Below are positions 8,314-19,572 of a stretch of 36,439 nt of DNA, one piece after another; within the stretch, counting starts at the first letter, position 1, and each line of letters starts with the position of its first letter. The notes below the pieces were generated by a model that was not told the DNA's origin, did not search any database, and saw only the letters and a list, made by a program, of their open reading frames with translations. The stretch comes from DAOUMU01 sp034409055 (GTDB taxonomy: Bacteria; Chloroflexota; Anaerolineae; 4572-78; J111), in the NCBI GenBank assembly GCA_034409055.1, contig DAOUMU010000173.1, forward strand, positions 1 through 36,439, in the 5' to 3' direction. The position numbers and the translations under genes were made by a program.

Positions 8314-11300
8314 ATGGGATTAACAAAATTATCAATCAACCGCCCCCTGACTATGCTGATGATCATTCTTGGTCTGGTGGTGATGGGGATTATGGGCTAC
8401 ATCCGGCTGCAAGTAGACCGGATGCCTAAAGCCGATATCCCCTATGTGTCCGTAGTGGCGGTTTACCCCGGCGCATCGCCGGACGATGTTTCCGGCAAAG
8501 TACTGGAAGATGTTGAAGACGCCATCGCAGGTGTATCGGGCATTAAGCAAATAACATCGCAAGCCAACGAAAATTTTGGCACGGTGACCATTGAATTTCA
8601 GGAGGGAACAAACGGCGATCAGGCCGCCTTGGACGTCTCCCGCGAAATTGACCGGATCAAGGGTACTTTGCCGGACGATGCCGAAGACCCCATCATCGTC
8701 AAAGCCGACATCAACGCCACCCCCATTATGCAAATTGTGTTGAGCGGCCCGCAAGGCCAGGATGTTCTATACCAACTGGCTGATGAGGAGTTGAAACCCC
8801 GGCTCCAGGCCGTTTCGGGAGTGGCCTCAGTAGCTATCGCCGGTGGCCGTGAGAGCGAAATTCGTATTGAGCCTGACCCGGTGAAGATGTCGGCCTACAA
8901 TTTATCGCTATCTACGCTGCAACAAATTCTGGAAGCCGAAAATGTCACGGTGCCGTCCGGCTCTATAGACCAGGGAGATCGCAAAAACGCGCTCCGTTCG
9001 GTGGGTGAATTCACCAGTCTGGAAGATATTGAAAATGTGGTTGTGGCCGGACGGCCAAACGCCCTGTTATCAATGTTGCCGTCAAGTATGCTGCCCCAGA
9101 TACCGGCAGGGATGGACACCGATGGGCTGGTTTATCTGCGCGATGTAGCCCAGGTCAATGAAGCATACGAGGATACCACTCGCCTGGTTCGTTACAATGG
9201 GCAAAGCGCGGTGTTAGTGACTGTAGTAAAAACCAGCGACGCCAACGCCATTACCGTAGCCGATGCGGTTCACGAAGAGTTAGACCTTTTTTCCGAAACC
9301 AAGCTGCTGCGCGGGGCCGAGTTGGATGTGGTGATCGACAATACTGAATTCACCCGCGAATCGGTGGCCGCGGTGCAGGAAGACTTGCTGCTGGCGATCA
9401 TTATCACCGGCGTAATTATGCTGCTCTTCTTGCATACCATCAATAACAGCCTGATCGTGATGCTCTCGGTGCCCACATCGCTGATCGTCACCTTTTTGGG
9501 AATGTGGCTGTTTGGTTTCAGCCTGAACGCCCTCACACTTATGGCCCTGACCATGGTGATTGCCATTGTGGTTGATGATTCTATTGTGGTGCTGGAAAAC
9601 ATTGAGCGTCACCTGAAAATGGGTAAAAGCCCGGTTCAAGCCGCCATTGATGGTCGGAGTGAAATTGGTATGGCCGCCATTACCATTACGTTTGTGATTG
9701 TGGTGGTTTACCTGCCGGTTTCTTTTATGAGTGGCTTGATTGGCCAAGCTTTCCTGGAATATGGGCTTACGGTTGCCATAGCCACCTTGCTTTCATTGTT
9801 GGTTTCATTTACGTTGACCCCCATGTTAGCCGCCTTCTGGCTAACAGGCGAGGGACAGGAGAAACCGTGCACCGGAATCCGCAAAGTATTTCACTATGTT
9901 ACCTTACCCGTTACCTGGATATGGGATCGATTTATTGGCGTATGGGAAATGCTGTTTACCGGCTTGTCAAACCTGTATACAGCGGTACTTCGTTTAGCCC
10001 TGAAAAATGTATTCACGCGGGTGCTGGTGGTGGCTATTTCTGCGGTAGCGTTGTATGCCGGGATTTACCTGGTCACCAGCGGCATCATTGCCAGCGAGAT
10101 GATCCCTCAGGAAGATGACGGCCAGATCAATATCATCATCGAAATGCCTGCCGGGACCAATTTGGCGGCCACCAACCGGGCCGCATTACGGGCCGAACAG
10201 ATCATTGTGTCTGAGGTGCCGGAACTGGCCAAACTGGTTACCAATGTAGGGAGTGGCGCAGGCAGTATTCTAAATGAAGGAGGTGATGAAGCCAACAGCG
10301 CAACAATGACAGTCAAACTGGTTGACAAATCTGATCGTGACCGCAGCATAACCGAGGTAGCAGACGCATTGCGTCTGGCGCTGGAAAAAGTACCGGCGGC
10401 CAACATTACGGTTGGATTGAATAGCGCGATAGGGGGAACATTGGTTACGGAATTCCGTATTCTTGGCCCGAATCAGGCGGTGCTGATTGACCTGGCCCAA
10501 CAAGCCGAATCCGTTATCCAAACGGTACCCGGTGTGGTAGATATTCGCAATAACGGCGCTGACCGCTCGCCGGAAACCCGGATTGTGGTTGACCGTCAGC
10601 GGGCCACAGATTTGGGGCTATATCCCGGTGAGGTCGCGCTGGCCTTGCGTACGGCCGTCAACGGCACCGATGTAGGGTCTTTTGAACCCGCAGACGGCAC
10701 CGGTGAGGTAGATATTGTGCTGCGTATGCCGGAAGATGCGCGGCAAGATATGTCCAAAATATTGCAACTTCCGCTGGGGTACACCAACGGCCAACAAATT
10801 ACGGTCGGCCAGGTGGCCGCTCTTGAAGAAACCCAATCGCCCGGCACAATTCAACGATTGGATCGCCAACCGTCTGTGCTTATCAGCTTCGGCACCAGCG
10901 GTCGCGGCAGTGCCGATGTCGCCAACGATGTTGAAGCGGCCCTGCGGTCGCAAATCGACTTCCCGGCCGGTTACGATGTAACCTTTGTGGGAATTACCGA
11001 TATTCAGCGTGATGCGTTTGCCCAGTTAGCAGGCGCTATGGCCCTGTCTGTCTTGCTCGTCTACATGCTGCTGGTGGCCTTGTACGAGAGTTGGCTGCAA
11101 CCATTGGCTATTTTGTTTGTTTTACCGGTAACGGTGGTGGGCGCTTTTGGCGGCCTGCTGCTTACGGAGAACTCTATCAACATTGTCTCGCTGTTGGGTG
11201 TGATCATGCTCATCGGTATTGTGGCTAAAAATGCTATCTTGCTGGTTGACTACACCAACATTTTGCGCCGAGATCACGGCTACGATGACATCAAAGCGGC

Positions 11301-11637
11301 CCTGGTAGAAGCAGGCCGGGTGCGGTTACGGCCCATCTTGATGACGGTATTTGCTATTGTGTTTGCGCTGTTGCCGCTGTTGTTTGGTCAAGGGGCTGGG
11401 GCAGAAATGCGGGCGCCCATGGCTGCCGTGCTGATCGGTGGGAACATTTCGTCAACGCTGCTTACCCTGATTCTGGTACCGGTGATGTACTATTTCTTTG
11501 AATGGCTCAGTGCGACATTTACAAGAATTTATCGCAAAATCTTTGGCGCAGTTAGTAAAGAAAAAGATACAACCGGCAAAGGCCCAGGTGGAGCCAGTCG
11601 CATACCGGAACCAGGTGTGGCCGCTCCTCAAACTTAA
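8314..11637 (+). CDS. RND efflux transporter permease, HAE1/AcrB-like
   Basis: At 1107 residues this is a typical proton-driven RND pump with 12 membrane helices and two large extracytoplasmic loops. Proton-relay residues are visible: tandem Asp421-Asp422 in TM4 (VVDDSIVVLENIER) and Lys972 in TM10 (GIVAKNAILLVDYTN). The N-terminus has the family pattern SINRPLTMLMIILGLVVMG and the R-x-P-K-A-D-I-P segment; the VYPGASP motif follows. The tail after about residue 1085 is a polar Gly/Pro-rich extension. Substrates cannot be read from sequence; the HAE1 type usually exports drugs or hydrophobic compounds. There is no TolC-like gene nearby; instead a lipoprotein gene follows after 162 nt. Confidence 0.95.
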   Translation: MGLTKLSINRPLTMLMIILGLVVMGIMGYIRLQVDRMPKADIPYVSVVAVYPGASPDDVSGKVLEDVEDAIAGVSGIKQITSQANENFGTVTIEFQEGTNGDQAALDVSREIDRIKGTLPDDAEDPIIVKADINATPIMQIVLSGPQGQDVLYQLADEELKPRLQAVSGVASVAIAGGRESEIRIEPDPVKMSAYNLSLSTLQQILEAENVTVPSGSIDQGDRKNALRSVGEFTSLEDIENVVVAGRPNALLSMLPSSMLPQIPAGMDTDGLVYLRDVAQVNEAYEDTTRLVRYNGQSAVLVTVVKTSDANAITVADAVHEELDLFSETKLLRGAELDVVIDNTEFTRESVAAVQEDLLLAIIITGVIMLLFLHTINNSLIVMLSVPTSLIVTFLGMWLFGFSLNALTLMALTMVIAIVVDDSIVVLENIERHLKMGKSPVQAAIDGRSEIGMAAITITFVIVVVYLPVSFMSGLIGQAFLEYGLTVAIATLLSLLVSFTLTPMLAAFWLTGEGQEKPCTGIRKVFHYVTLPVTWIWDRFIGVWEMLFTGLSNLYTAVLRLALKNVFTRVLVVAISAVALYAGIYLVTSGIIASEMIPQEDDGQINIIIEMPAGTNLAATNRAALRAEQIIVSEVPELAKLVTNVGSGAGSILNEGGDEANSATMTVKLVDKSDRDRSITEVADALRLALEKVPAANITVGLNSAIGGTLVTEFRILGPNQAVLIDLAQQAESVIQTVPGVVDIRNNGADRSPETRIVVDRQRATDLGLYPGEVALALRTAVNGTDVGSFEPADGTGEVDIVLRMPEDARQDMSKILQLPLGYTNGQQITVGQVAALEETQSPGTIQRLDRQPSVLISFGTSGRGSADVANDVEAALRSQIDFPAGYDVTFVGITDIQRDAFAQLAGAMALSVLLVYMLLVALYESWLQPLAILFVLPVTVVGAFGGLLLTENSINIVSLLGVIMLIGIVAKNAILLVDYTNILRRDHGYDDIKAALVEAGRVRLRPILMTVFAIVFALLPLLFGQGAGAEMRAPMAAVLIGGNISSTLLTLILVPVMYYFFEWLSATFTRIYRKIFGAVSKEKDTTGKGPGGASRIPEPGVAAPQT

Positions 11638-11799
11638 GAACTGGCCGAAAGTGTAGAAATCGCCCTGCCCTGTAAACAAGATACTGATGACCTATCAAAG
11701 GAGCCGCCGATGGCGCGGGGGGTGTGGGGGGTGTCCCTCCACTTCCTTCTCCACGCCACACGCACCATATGATAATGACATTATTATAGGAGAAATAAC

Positions 11800-14010
11800 A
11801 TGATACAAAAGCGATTCTGGATATTACCCATCGTTGTGATTCTTAGTATAGCGTTGGTTGGCTGCGGCCATACAGAAGCAGAACGTCTTGAAACGGTTGA
11901 TCCTGCGGCCTGGCCAACACCTCAACCGGCTGCGGTCATTCCCTCGTCTACGCCTTTCCCCAAAATCTATTTGGAAGATGTGGCGACGGCGACTCCGGCA
12001 GCCAGGCTAGAGGCTAAGGTAAGCCAAGATAGTGAGCTTGATAGTAAAGACGAAACAACCCCGCTGGCTGTTAATTCTGAAGAGGAAGCAAGTCGGAATA
12101 ACCGGCAACCAGTTGCGCAGGCTGAAGTAACCAGTTTTGCCCTGAACATGCGCCAAGGTCCCGGCATTGATTATGGCCTGGTTGGCGGTCTGTCTCAAGG
12201 TGACAGAGGGGCCGTGCTGGCGCTTAATCCCGGACGCACTTGGGCCCTGGTGGAGTTCCCTAATCCCGGCATTGGGTGGGTGTCGCTGAAGCATCTGACT
12301 ATCGACGGCTCTCTGGACAACGCACCCATTATGAATTCTACACCACCGGGTCTTGAGATGCCCTCTGGCTCAAGCGCCGCTGAAGGGGATACGAATGACT
12401 CAACAGCCAACAATCACCGATCTGAGCAAAACATAGTTGAGCCAGAGACAATTCAGGTTGTCTATGCTTCCAACCAACCGGCGGCTGTGGATACATCTCC
12501 GTTTGATGAGTTGCAGCCGGTAGCCACGGCCCGTATTGGTCGAGGTGAGGTGGATGTTCGACCTGCCTACAGCGCCACGCAGGCCCCCATCGACACCATC
12601 ACCGCCGACCGGGAAGACATCGCCATCCTGGCTTTGGACCCCAGTCGAGAATGGGCCTTGGTGAACCCGGCGCATGCAAAAGTCGGCTGGATGACTCTGA
12701 GTGATTTGGACGTCATTGAAGGCTCGGTAGCCAACGCGCCGGAGGTCTTCACCGCCTGGACCAATAGCAACGAGTTAACCTTGCGGAGCGGCCCCGGCAT
12801 CTATCACGATCCGGTGGGCACACTCTCCATTAACAACCTGGTTGTAATGTTGGGCCTCAATGAGAGCCGTAGTTGGGCGTCTGTCAAGCCGGTAGTGGGT
12901 CAAGGGCAGGGCTGGGTACAAATCAAGTTTCTGACCCTTAGTGAACCTGTGGCCGATTTACCCCTGGCCCCGACCCCTCCTCCTGCTCCAACCCCGGTTC
13001 CCATCGACCCGGCAGCCGCTGCGATCTCGGCTAAACAGGGCAAACTGGTCTTTCAATTGTCCAGTGGCGGCGAGATTATGACCATCAATGCGGACGGCAC
13101 GGGTTTGCGCCACCTGACCCACGGCATCGACCCGGCCCTCTCCCCTGACGGACAAACCGTGGCTTTCACCCGCTGGCAGGGAGATGACGGCTCCTTGTGG
13201 CTGATCAATATTGATGGTAGCAACGAGCATTCGATTATGGGCTTTACCAAAAAGCCCAAGGGGCCGGCGTGGTCACCCGATGGCTCGCAGCTTGTGCTCA
13301 ATTTCCAGCACGAAGGGACTCTCAAGGAAAAGACGGTTTGTCACGATTTGACCGAAGCAAGCGCCCCGCCACGGCCGCCTTTTAATGCTTCTGGCATCGA
13401 AGGGGGGTTAGACCAGAATAATGATCCAGTGTTATGTTGGAAACTGCCGCCCGATCCCCACTGGAGTCTGCGCCTGGTCAACGTGGCCGACGGTAGCTTT
13501 GAGGATCTCGATGGCGGCACCTATGCCTTCCGGCCGGCCTGGGATCCGGTCCAGCCGTGGCGTATCGTCTCTGATGGGGGGCAAGGGTTGGTGGATATCG
13601 ATCTGAATCGGGATCATCGCCAACACCTGACCGAGAACGTCAATGATGGTTCGCCCATTTTCTCCCCGGATGGTCGTTACCTTGCCTTGACAGTTGGCCA
13701 GCCAGGGGGCAGCCAGGGATACGATATTTACCGGCTGAACAGTGACGGCGGGGGGCGGGTGCGTCTGACCCAGACCCCGCTGTGGATACCGGTTGTTCCC
13801 GGTGAGGGCAAAGCCTGGAATCATGTTTCTCCGGCCTGGTCGCCTGACAGCTCCCAGATCGCCTTCCTGACGGACCGCACGGGTCGCTGGGAAATCTGGG
13901 TTATGAACGTTGACGGTTCCAACCAACGCCCTATGTTCTCCGAGACGGTCAATGACCAGCTTCAGCTCCGTTATGATTTCGTAGACGAGCGGGTGATGAG
14001 CTGGAGATAG
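11800..14010 (+). CDS. Lipoprotein with SH3b-type repeats and a TolB-like beta-propeller
   Basis: A lipoprotein signal ends in ALVGC (Cys22). A Thr/Pro/Ser-rich linker leads to three SH3b-like modules near residues 108-180, 237-315 and 315-388; the first and third carry L-x-x-R-x-G-P-G-x-x-Y/H-x-x-V-G (MRQGPGIDYGLVG and LRSGPGIYHDPVG) and all end with W-x-x-x. A proline-rich linker (about 389-405) precedes a WD40/PD40 TolB-type propeller (about 410-736) with repeated S-P-D-G and I-N-x-D-G-T/S motifs. SH3b domains usually bind cell-wall peptides, and the propeller is probably a binding platform; no enzyme motif is seen. It is on the RND strand with its own AGGAG site, so it may belong to the efflux operon or be an independent surface protein. 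Confidence 0.87.
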   Translation: MIQKRFWILPIVVILSIALVGCGHTEAERLETVDPAAWPTPQPAAVIPSSTPFPKIYLEDVATATPAARLEAKVSQDSELDSKDETTPLAVNSEEEASRNNRQPVAQAEVTSFALNMRQGPGIDYGLVGGLSQGDRGAVLALNPGRTWALVEFPNPGIGWVSLKHLTIDGSLDNAPIMNSTPPGLEMPSGSSAAEGDTNDSTANNHRSEQNIVEPETIQVVYASNQPAAVDTSPFDELQPVATARIGRGEVDVRPAYSATQAPIDTITADREDIAILALDPSREWALVNPAHAKVGWMTLSDLDVIEGSVANAPEVFTAWTNSNELTLRSGPGIYHDPVGTLSINNLVVMLGLNESRSWASVKPVVGQGQGWVQIKFLTLSEPVADLPLAPTPPPAPTPVPIDPAAAAISAKQGKLVFQLSSGGEIMTINADGTGLRHLTHGIDPALSPDGQTVAFTRWQGDDGSLWLINIDGSNEHSIMGFTKKPKGPAWSPDGSQLVLNFQHEGTLKEKTVCHDLTEASAPPRPPFNASGIEGGLDQNNDPVLCWKLPPDPHWSLRLVNVADGSFEDLDGGTYAFRPAWDPVQPWRIVSDGGQGLVDIDLNRDHRQHLTENVNDGSPIFSPDGRYLALTVGQPGGSQGYDIYRLNSDGGGRVRLTQTPLWIPVVPGEGKAWNHVSPAWSPDSSQIAFLTDRTGRWEIWVMNVDGSNQRPMFSETVNDQLQLRYDFVDERVMSWR

Positions 14011-14020
14011 CCGCTCGGTT

Positions 14021-14193
14021 GTAGGACAAGTTGCTAACTTGTCCGTGGTACTATGGGCAAGTTGTATCATCTCAATAATCCGGGGGGTAAGGGCGAGGCA
14101 ACTCGGAGAGCAGGTTGTTTGCTCCGAAACCCTCAATCCGAGTTGCCTCGCCCCTACTTTTTGAGAAGATACGGCAAGTTAGCAACTTACCCT
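14021..14193. repeat. Nested palindromic intergenic element
   Basis: An outer pair of related hairpins lies in inverted orientation: GGACAAGTT-GCT-AACTTGTCC (14024-14044) and GCAAGTTAGCAACTTACC (14174-14191). An inner perfect 16-bp inverted repeat GGGCGAGGCAACTCGG (14091-14106) and CCGAGTTGCCTCGCCC (14138-14153) encloses 31 nt. The element fills most of the 222-nt convergent gap between the lipoprotein gene and the Vps62-like gene. It could act as a bidirectional terminator, but no clean T-tract follows, and the layering resembles a mobile palindromic unit. Confidence 0.78.
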
Positions 14194-14203
14194 ATTTCAT
14201 TTG

Positions 14204-14238
14204 TTCACGTTTCACGTTTCACGTTTTACGTCTCACGT
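14204..14238. repeat. TTCACGT heptamer tandem repeat (five units)
   Basis: Five contiguous 7-nt units occupy 14204-14238: TTCACGT three times, TTTACGT and CTCACGT. The last unit overlaps the stop codon (14233-14235, minus strand) of the Vps62-like gene, so the repeat reaches into the coding end of that gene. Confidence 0.85.
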
Positions 14239-16098
14239 CCAAAGTTCGCGCAGATTTTCCCATAAAATGTAACCGCCCGCTACCAACACAATCAGGCTGA
14301 CCACTTCCCAGAAAAACTCGTAGACAAGAATCAGGGTAGCCACCAATGACAGGCCAATGGCTACACTGCTGGTCAGATTGGTCAGCCGACCACGAAAGCC
14401 GGACTCAATGAACACAAACAGGGACACCATGGCCACCAGTCCCCAGAGTAGATAGTCACTGGCAAAAAGGACCAGTCCGACAAAGGCAACCAGCATCAGG
14501 CTGATGCTAACCGCCGCCCAAAATTCGGCCAAACGTCCCAGTCTCAGTTCGTCGCTAGAGGCTGGATGATGAGCTCGGTGGATGTGAGCCCGGCGCGGCT
14601 CTCGCTTACCGACCCGCAATTGATTGGCATACCGTTCCAGTGATTCCAGCAGGGCTTGCTCTGAGGTCAGTTGGGCCCACAGTTGATCGATTTCGTCGGC
14701 CAGGGCGTCGATCTGCTTCTGGTGAGACTCGTACAGTTTGCCCAGGTGCGGTTGGCCGCGCATGGCTGCCGCTTCTACACCCAGCTTCTTCAGTTGGGTC
14801 GTTTTCTCCTCGACCTCGGCCTTAAGCTCCACCTGACGCGCTTTCACCTCGGCCTGCTGGGCCAGGACGGTGTCCAGGGCCTGGTCAGGGGTGAGGACCT
14901 TGTCCATACCCGCCCAACCTAACGGATCGTACCAGGAGCGGCGCACCTTGCCATCCCGGTTGTACATCGGCCCCGAGGGGGCATTCTCACCGCCCAAGGG
15001 ATCGCGCGCATACAGGCCCCACAAGCCACGATAGTTGGTCACCCAGGCCGGGGTTGGATCCAGTAAGCGCGGCGGAGCCCATTCTTTGTCCTGACCCGGC
15101 CCAATGCTCAGGCCATCCCCGCGGGCATAATCGACAAAGGGGATCCGGAAAATATTGGAGGTACTGTTTTGATTCGAGGGGTCTTCTTCACCGCCATATT
15201 GACGCAGTTTTTCCCGCCAAAAGCTCTGAATCTTACTGGCCACGCTAGCTACAGGGGACAGGAAGGGCAACTCCAGTTCGACCATATATTCCCCGGCCGT
15301 GTAGTAGCTGGCGTGAGAACCGGCCCCGGCATAAATGACCGGATGCTCGCCGATTTTTTCTACCTCTGGGTCGTCCCAGCGGCGACGTAGATCGTCCCCC
15401 GAATAGTCGTGTGAAGCGTAAGCCACCCATTCCGGCCGGATTTCACCCGTCTTTGCCTCGGACAGGTAGACGTAGATCATTTCCCAATCGGACTCGTGGT
15501 CATTCACGCCGAAAAAGCCCGAGCGCCAGTTGTTGAAAAGATGGAAGAACCAGTATTGCAAAGCAATCCAGCCGTCCTGGCGGATCACCCGGCCATAGTA
15601 ACAGTAGCGATTTTCTTCTTTGATGTCAGCCATCAGGCGATCGTAGGTCATGGCTGCTGCGGTGGCGGTGTCACCCTGCACCCGGCCCCGGGCCAGGAGA
15701 GTGATGGCAAAGAGGGCATCTATAAAACGAGAAACGTAGCCTACCCGGGCTAAGCGACCCTGTCCGGCGTGAAAGCCATTCTGAACGCCTTGGGATTTCT
15801 TGGAGAAAAATCTTTTCTTCAGGGTATAGGAGGCCAGTTCGGCTGCGCTCAGCGGTTCGGTGATCTTAAGAAAATGAACTGCGCCGAACTCGTCGGAATA
15901 GGGCTGGGCCAGATGATCGATGGTCAGTTCCTCTGGCGGCACCAGGCAAACCGCTTGTTCGCCGGGCCGCTGCACCCACAAGCTACAAGCGCGAACGTAG
16001 AGCTCGACATCCATTGGGAAAAAGTGTTCACCTTTGGTATAACGAATGACCGGCTCAAAGCGCCGGAGCAAGTCGATATCATTTTGAGTATTCACCAA
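14233..16098 (-). CDS. Vps62/DUF946-like protein with C-terminal coiled coil and membrane helices
   Basis: This 621-residue protein has a Vps62-type pattern: F-x-P-V-I-R-Y near residues 14-20, GVNDHESDWEMIYVYL around 195-212 (the D/H-x-x-D-W-E core) and HPVIYAGAGSHASYY around 253-267. Residues about 415-500 form a charged heptad coiled coil (QAEVKARQVELKAEVEEKTT). The last ~95 residues contain about four membrane helices, so the Vps62-like part should be cytoplasmic or surface-exposed at a membrane. There is no signal peptide. It is the last gene of a minus-strand operon after the 155-residue membrane protein (7-nt gap). Function is unknown; Vps62 names come from a yeast protein with no settled biochemical role. 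Confidence 0.68.
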   Translation of the reverse strand: MVNTQNDIDLLRRFEPVIRYTKGEHFFPMDVELYVRACSLWVQRPGEQAVCLVPPEELTIDHLAQPYSDEFGAVHFLKITEPLSAAELASYTLKKRFFSKKSQGVQNGFHAGQGRLARVGYVSRFIDALFAITLLARGRVQGDTATAAAMTYDRLMADIKEENRYCYYGRVIRQDGWIALQYWFFHLFNNWRSGFFGVNDHESDWEMIYVYLSEAKTGEIRPEWVAYASHDYSGDDLRRRWDDPEVEKIGEHPVIYAGAGSHASYYTAGEYMVELELPFLSPVASVASKIQSFWREKLRQYGGEEDPSNQNSTSNIFRIPFVDYARGDGLSIGPGQDKEWAPPRLLDPTPAWVTNYRGLWGLYARDPLGGENAPSGPMYNRDGKVRRSWYDPLGWAGMDKVLTPDQALDTVLAQQAEVKARQVELKAEVEEKTTQLKKLGVEAAAMRGQPHLGKLYESHQKQIDALADEIDQLWAQLTSEQALLESLERYANQLRVGKREPRRAHIHRAHHPASSDELRLGRLAEFWAAVSISLMLVAFVGLVLFASDYLLWGLVAMVSLFVFIESGFRGRLTNLTSSVAIGLSLVATLILVYEFFWEVVSLIVLVAGGYILWENLRELWT

Positions 16099-16105
16099 TG
16101 TCCCC

Positions 16106-16573
16106 TTAATCTTGGTCTGCTCCCCTGGTCAGGAAGGCCAGCCGCACTTCGTGAACATTCAGGTACAGGACTATCAAGATGCAATAGACCATGGCCGGGT
16201 AGATAACGACCGGTTTAAACTCAACGTAAAGCATCAGGCAGACGAGCAAGATGACGATTTGGGTAATCATAGCCAGTAGCCAGCCGAACCGAAGCAAAAA
16301 CAGGAAGCCAATCGCAGCCAGCAAAGCCGGGATAGCCAGTGGTGCTAGCAAGAGGGCACTGATCAGGGCCTTAACCGGTCCAATCTGCTCTGGCGGCAAT
16401 TCGTTGATCTCCTGTAAAGTCTCTAGTCCTACATTGATCTCCGCGTCCGGGCTAGCTTGACTGGAAAGATGGTAAGCATTGATCCCCACCAGTCCCACGG
16501 CCTGCAGGATCAGCAGTAAAGCAATGACCCGAATGGGCCAGGAGCGGGCCTTGTCAGGCGATCTTTTCGACAT
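16106..16573 (-). CDS. Four-helix membrane protein of unknown function
   Basis: This 155-residue protein begins with a basic N-terminus (MSKRSPDKARSWPIR) and has about four hydrophobic helices: residues 15-33, 72-92, 94-115 and 118-138. An extracytoplasmic loop between helices 1 and 2 is acidic and Asn-rich (ASPDAEINVGLETLQEINEL). No family is recognised. The start is preceded by GGGGGT. It lies between yqaE-like (23-nt gap) and the Vps62-like gene (7-nt gap) on the same strand, so cotranscription is likely, and a shared membrane-stress or envelope role with YqaE is a reasonable guess. Confidence 0.72.
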   Translation of the reverse strand: MSKRSPDKARSWPIRVIALLLILQAVGLVGINAYHLSSQASPDAEINVGLETLQEINELPPEQIGPVKALISALLLAPLAIPALLAAIGFLFLLRFGWLLAMITQIVILLVCLMLYVEFKPVVIYPAMVYCILIVLYLNVHEVRLAFLTRGADQD

Positions 16574-16596
16574 TTAGTTACCCCCTTTTTTACCGC

Positions 16597-16758
16597 TTAG
16601 TCTTCTTTAACGATAATCCATATGGCATGAATCAGGCCGGGAATATAACCCAACAGAGTTAGCAAGATATTCAGCCAAAAGTGAAAACCCGGCCCTACTT
16701 GTAAAAAAACACCCAAAGGCGGAATAATGATTGAAGCAATGATCCGACATCCATCCAT
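16597..16758 (-). CDS. YqaE/Pmp3 family small membrane protein, 53 residues
   Basis: Minus-strand ATG at 16758, after an AGAGG site 7 nt upstream, encodes 53 residues ending at TAA 16597-16599. The sequence has the Pmp3/YqaE signature: I-I-P-P-L-G-V-F-L-Q-V-G at residues 11-22, W-L-N-I-L-L-T-L-L-G-Y-I-P-G-L-I-H-A at 28-45, then I-W and a short charged tail. Two membrane helices are expected. Family members are small stress-induced plasma-membrane proteolipids thought to influence membrane potential in yeast and plants; bacterial roles are unclear. It heads the operon that runs to 14233. Confidence 0.9.
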   Translation of the reverse strand: MDGCRIIASIIIPPLGVFLQVGPGFHFWLNILLTLLGYIPGLIHAIWIIVKED

Positions 16759-17046
16759 AAAAAGACCTCTTTCGTTTCATTCTTAACCCGGACAAGCCGA
16801 TCCCAAAAATAAACGAGTAGGTCATATGGAGCAAATTACCAGGTGAAGGAGATGCTTTGGGACCAGGGAAAAACGGAGTTTAGTAGAATATGCTCCCATT
16901 ACTACATTAAGATACCACGAAAGTATAGTGTATAAATAGGGGCGAAAGTCACAAATAGTAAGCGCCTAAAGTACCTTATTAATTTTCCCGAAAGTCACAT
17001 GTAACAACAGAGTACCGAACCAACTTACCCTAAAGTACTTAACTAT
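16759..17046. promoter_or_regulatory. Divergent AT-rich control region with repeated operator-like motifs
   Basis: This gap of about 350 nt separates the yqaE operon from the beta-mannosidase gene. GAAAGTCAC occurs at 16944-16952 and 16990-16998. GTAC-centred near-palindromes occur at 16967-16978 (TAAAGTACCTTA) and 17031-17042 (TAAAGTACTTAA), with a weaker GAGTACC at 17010-17016. The last palindrome ends next to the -35 box of the mannosidase promoter. The pairing suggests sites for a transcription factor; which one is unknown. No coding potential is seen here. Confidence 0.5.
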
Positions 17047-17074
17047 TTGAGAAATTTTTAAAAAACGAGATAAT
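17047..17074 (+). promoter_or_regulatory. Probable sigma-70-type promoter of the beta-mannosidase gene
   Basis: TTGAGA (17047-17052) and GATAAT (17069-17074) are separated by 16 nt; each matches the consensus at five of six positions. The start codon is 33 nt downstream with an AAAGGGA ribosome binding site. Confidence 0.6.
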
Positions 17075-17107
17075 GATCTACCTGAATTTTAAGAAAGGGA
17101 AAGACAT

Positions 17108-19572
<2,465 letters not shown>

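Noticed and set aside
9280..9747. Long minus-strand frame with His/Asn-rich protein inside the RND permease gene
   Set aside because: It is the antisense shadow of the permease coding sequence.
16607..16834. A 75-codon minus-strand frame over the yqaE locus
   Set aside because: The YqaE/Pmp3 signature is in the other frame starting at 16758 with a proper ribosome binding site.
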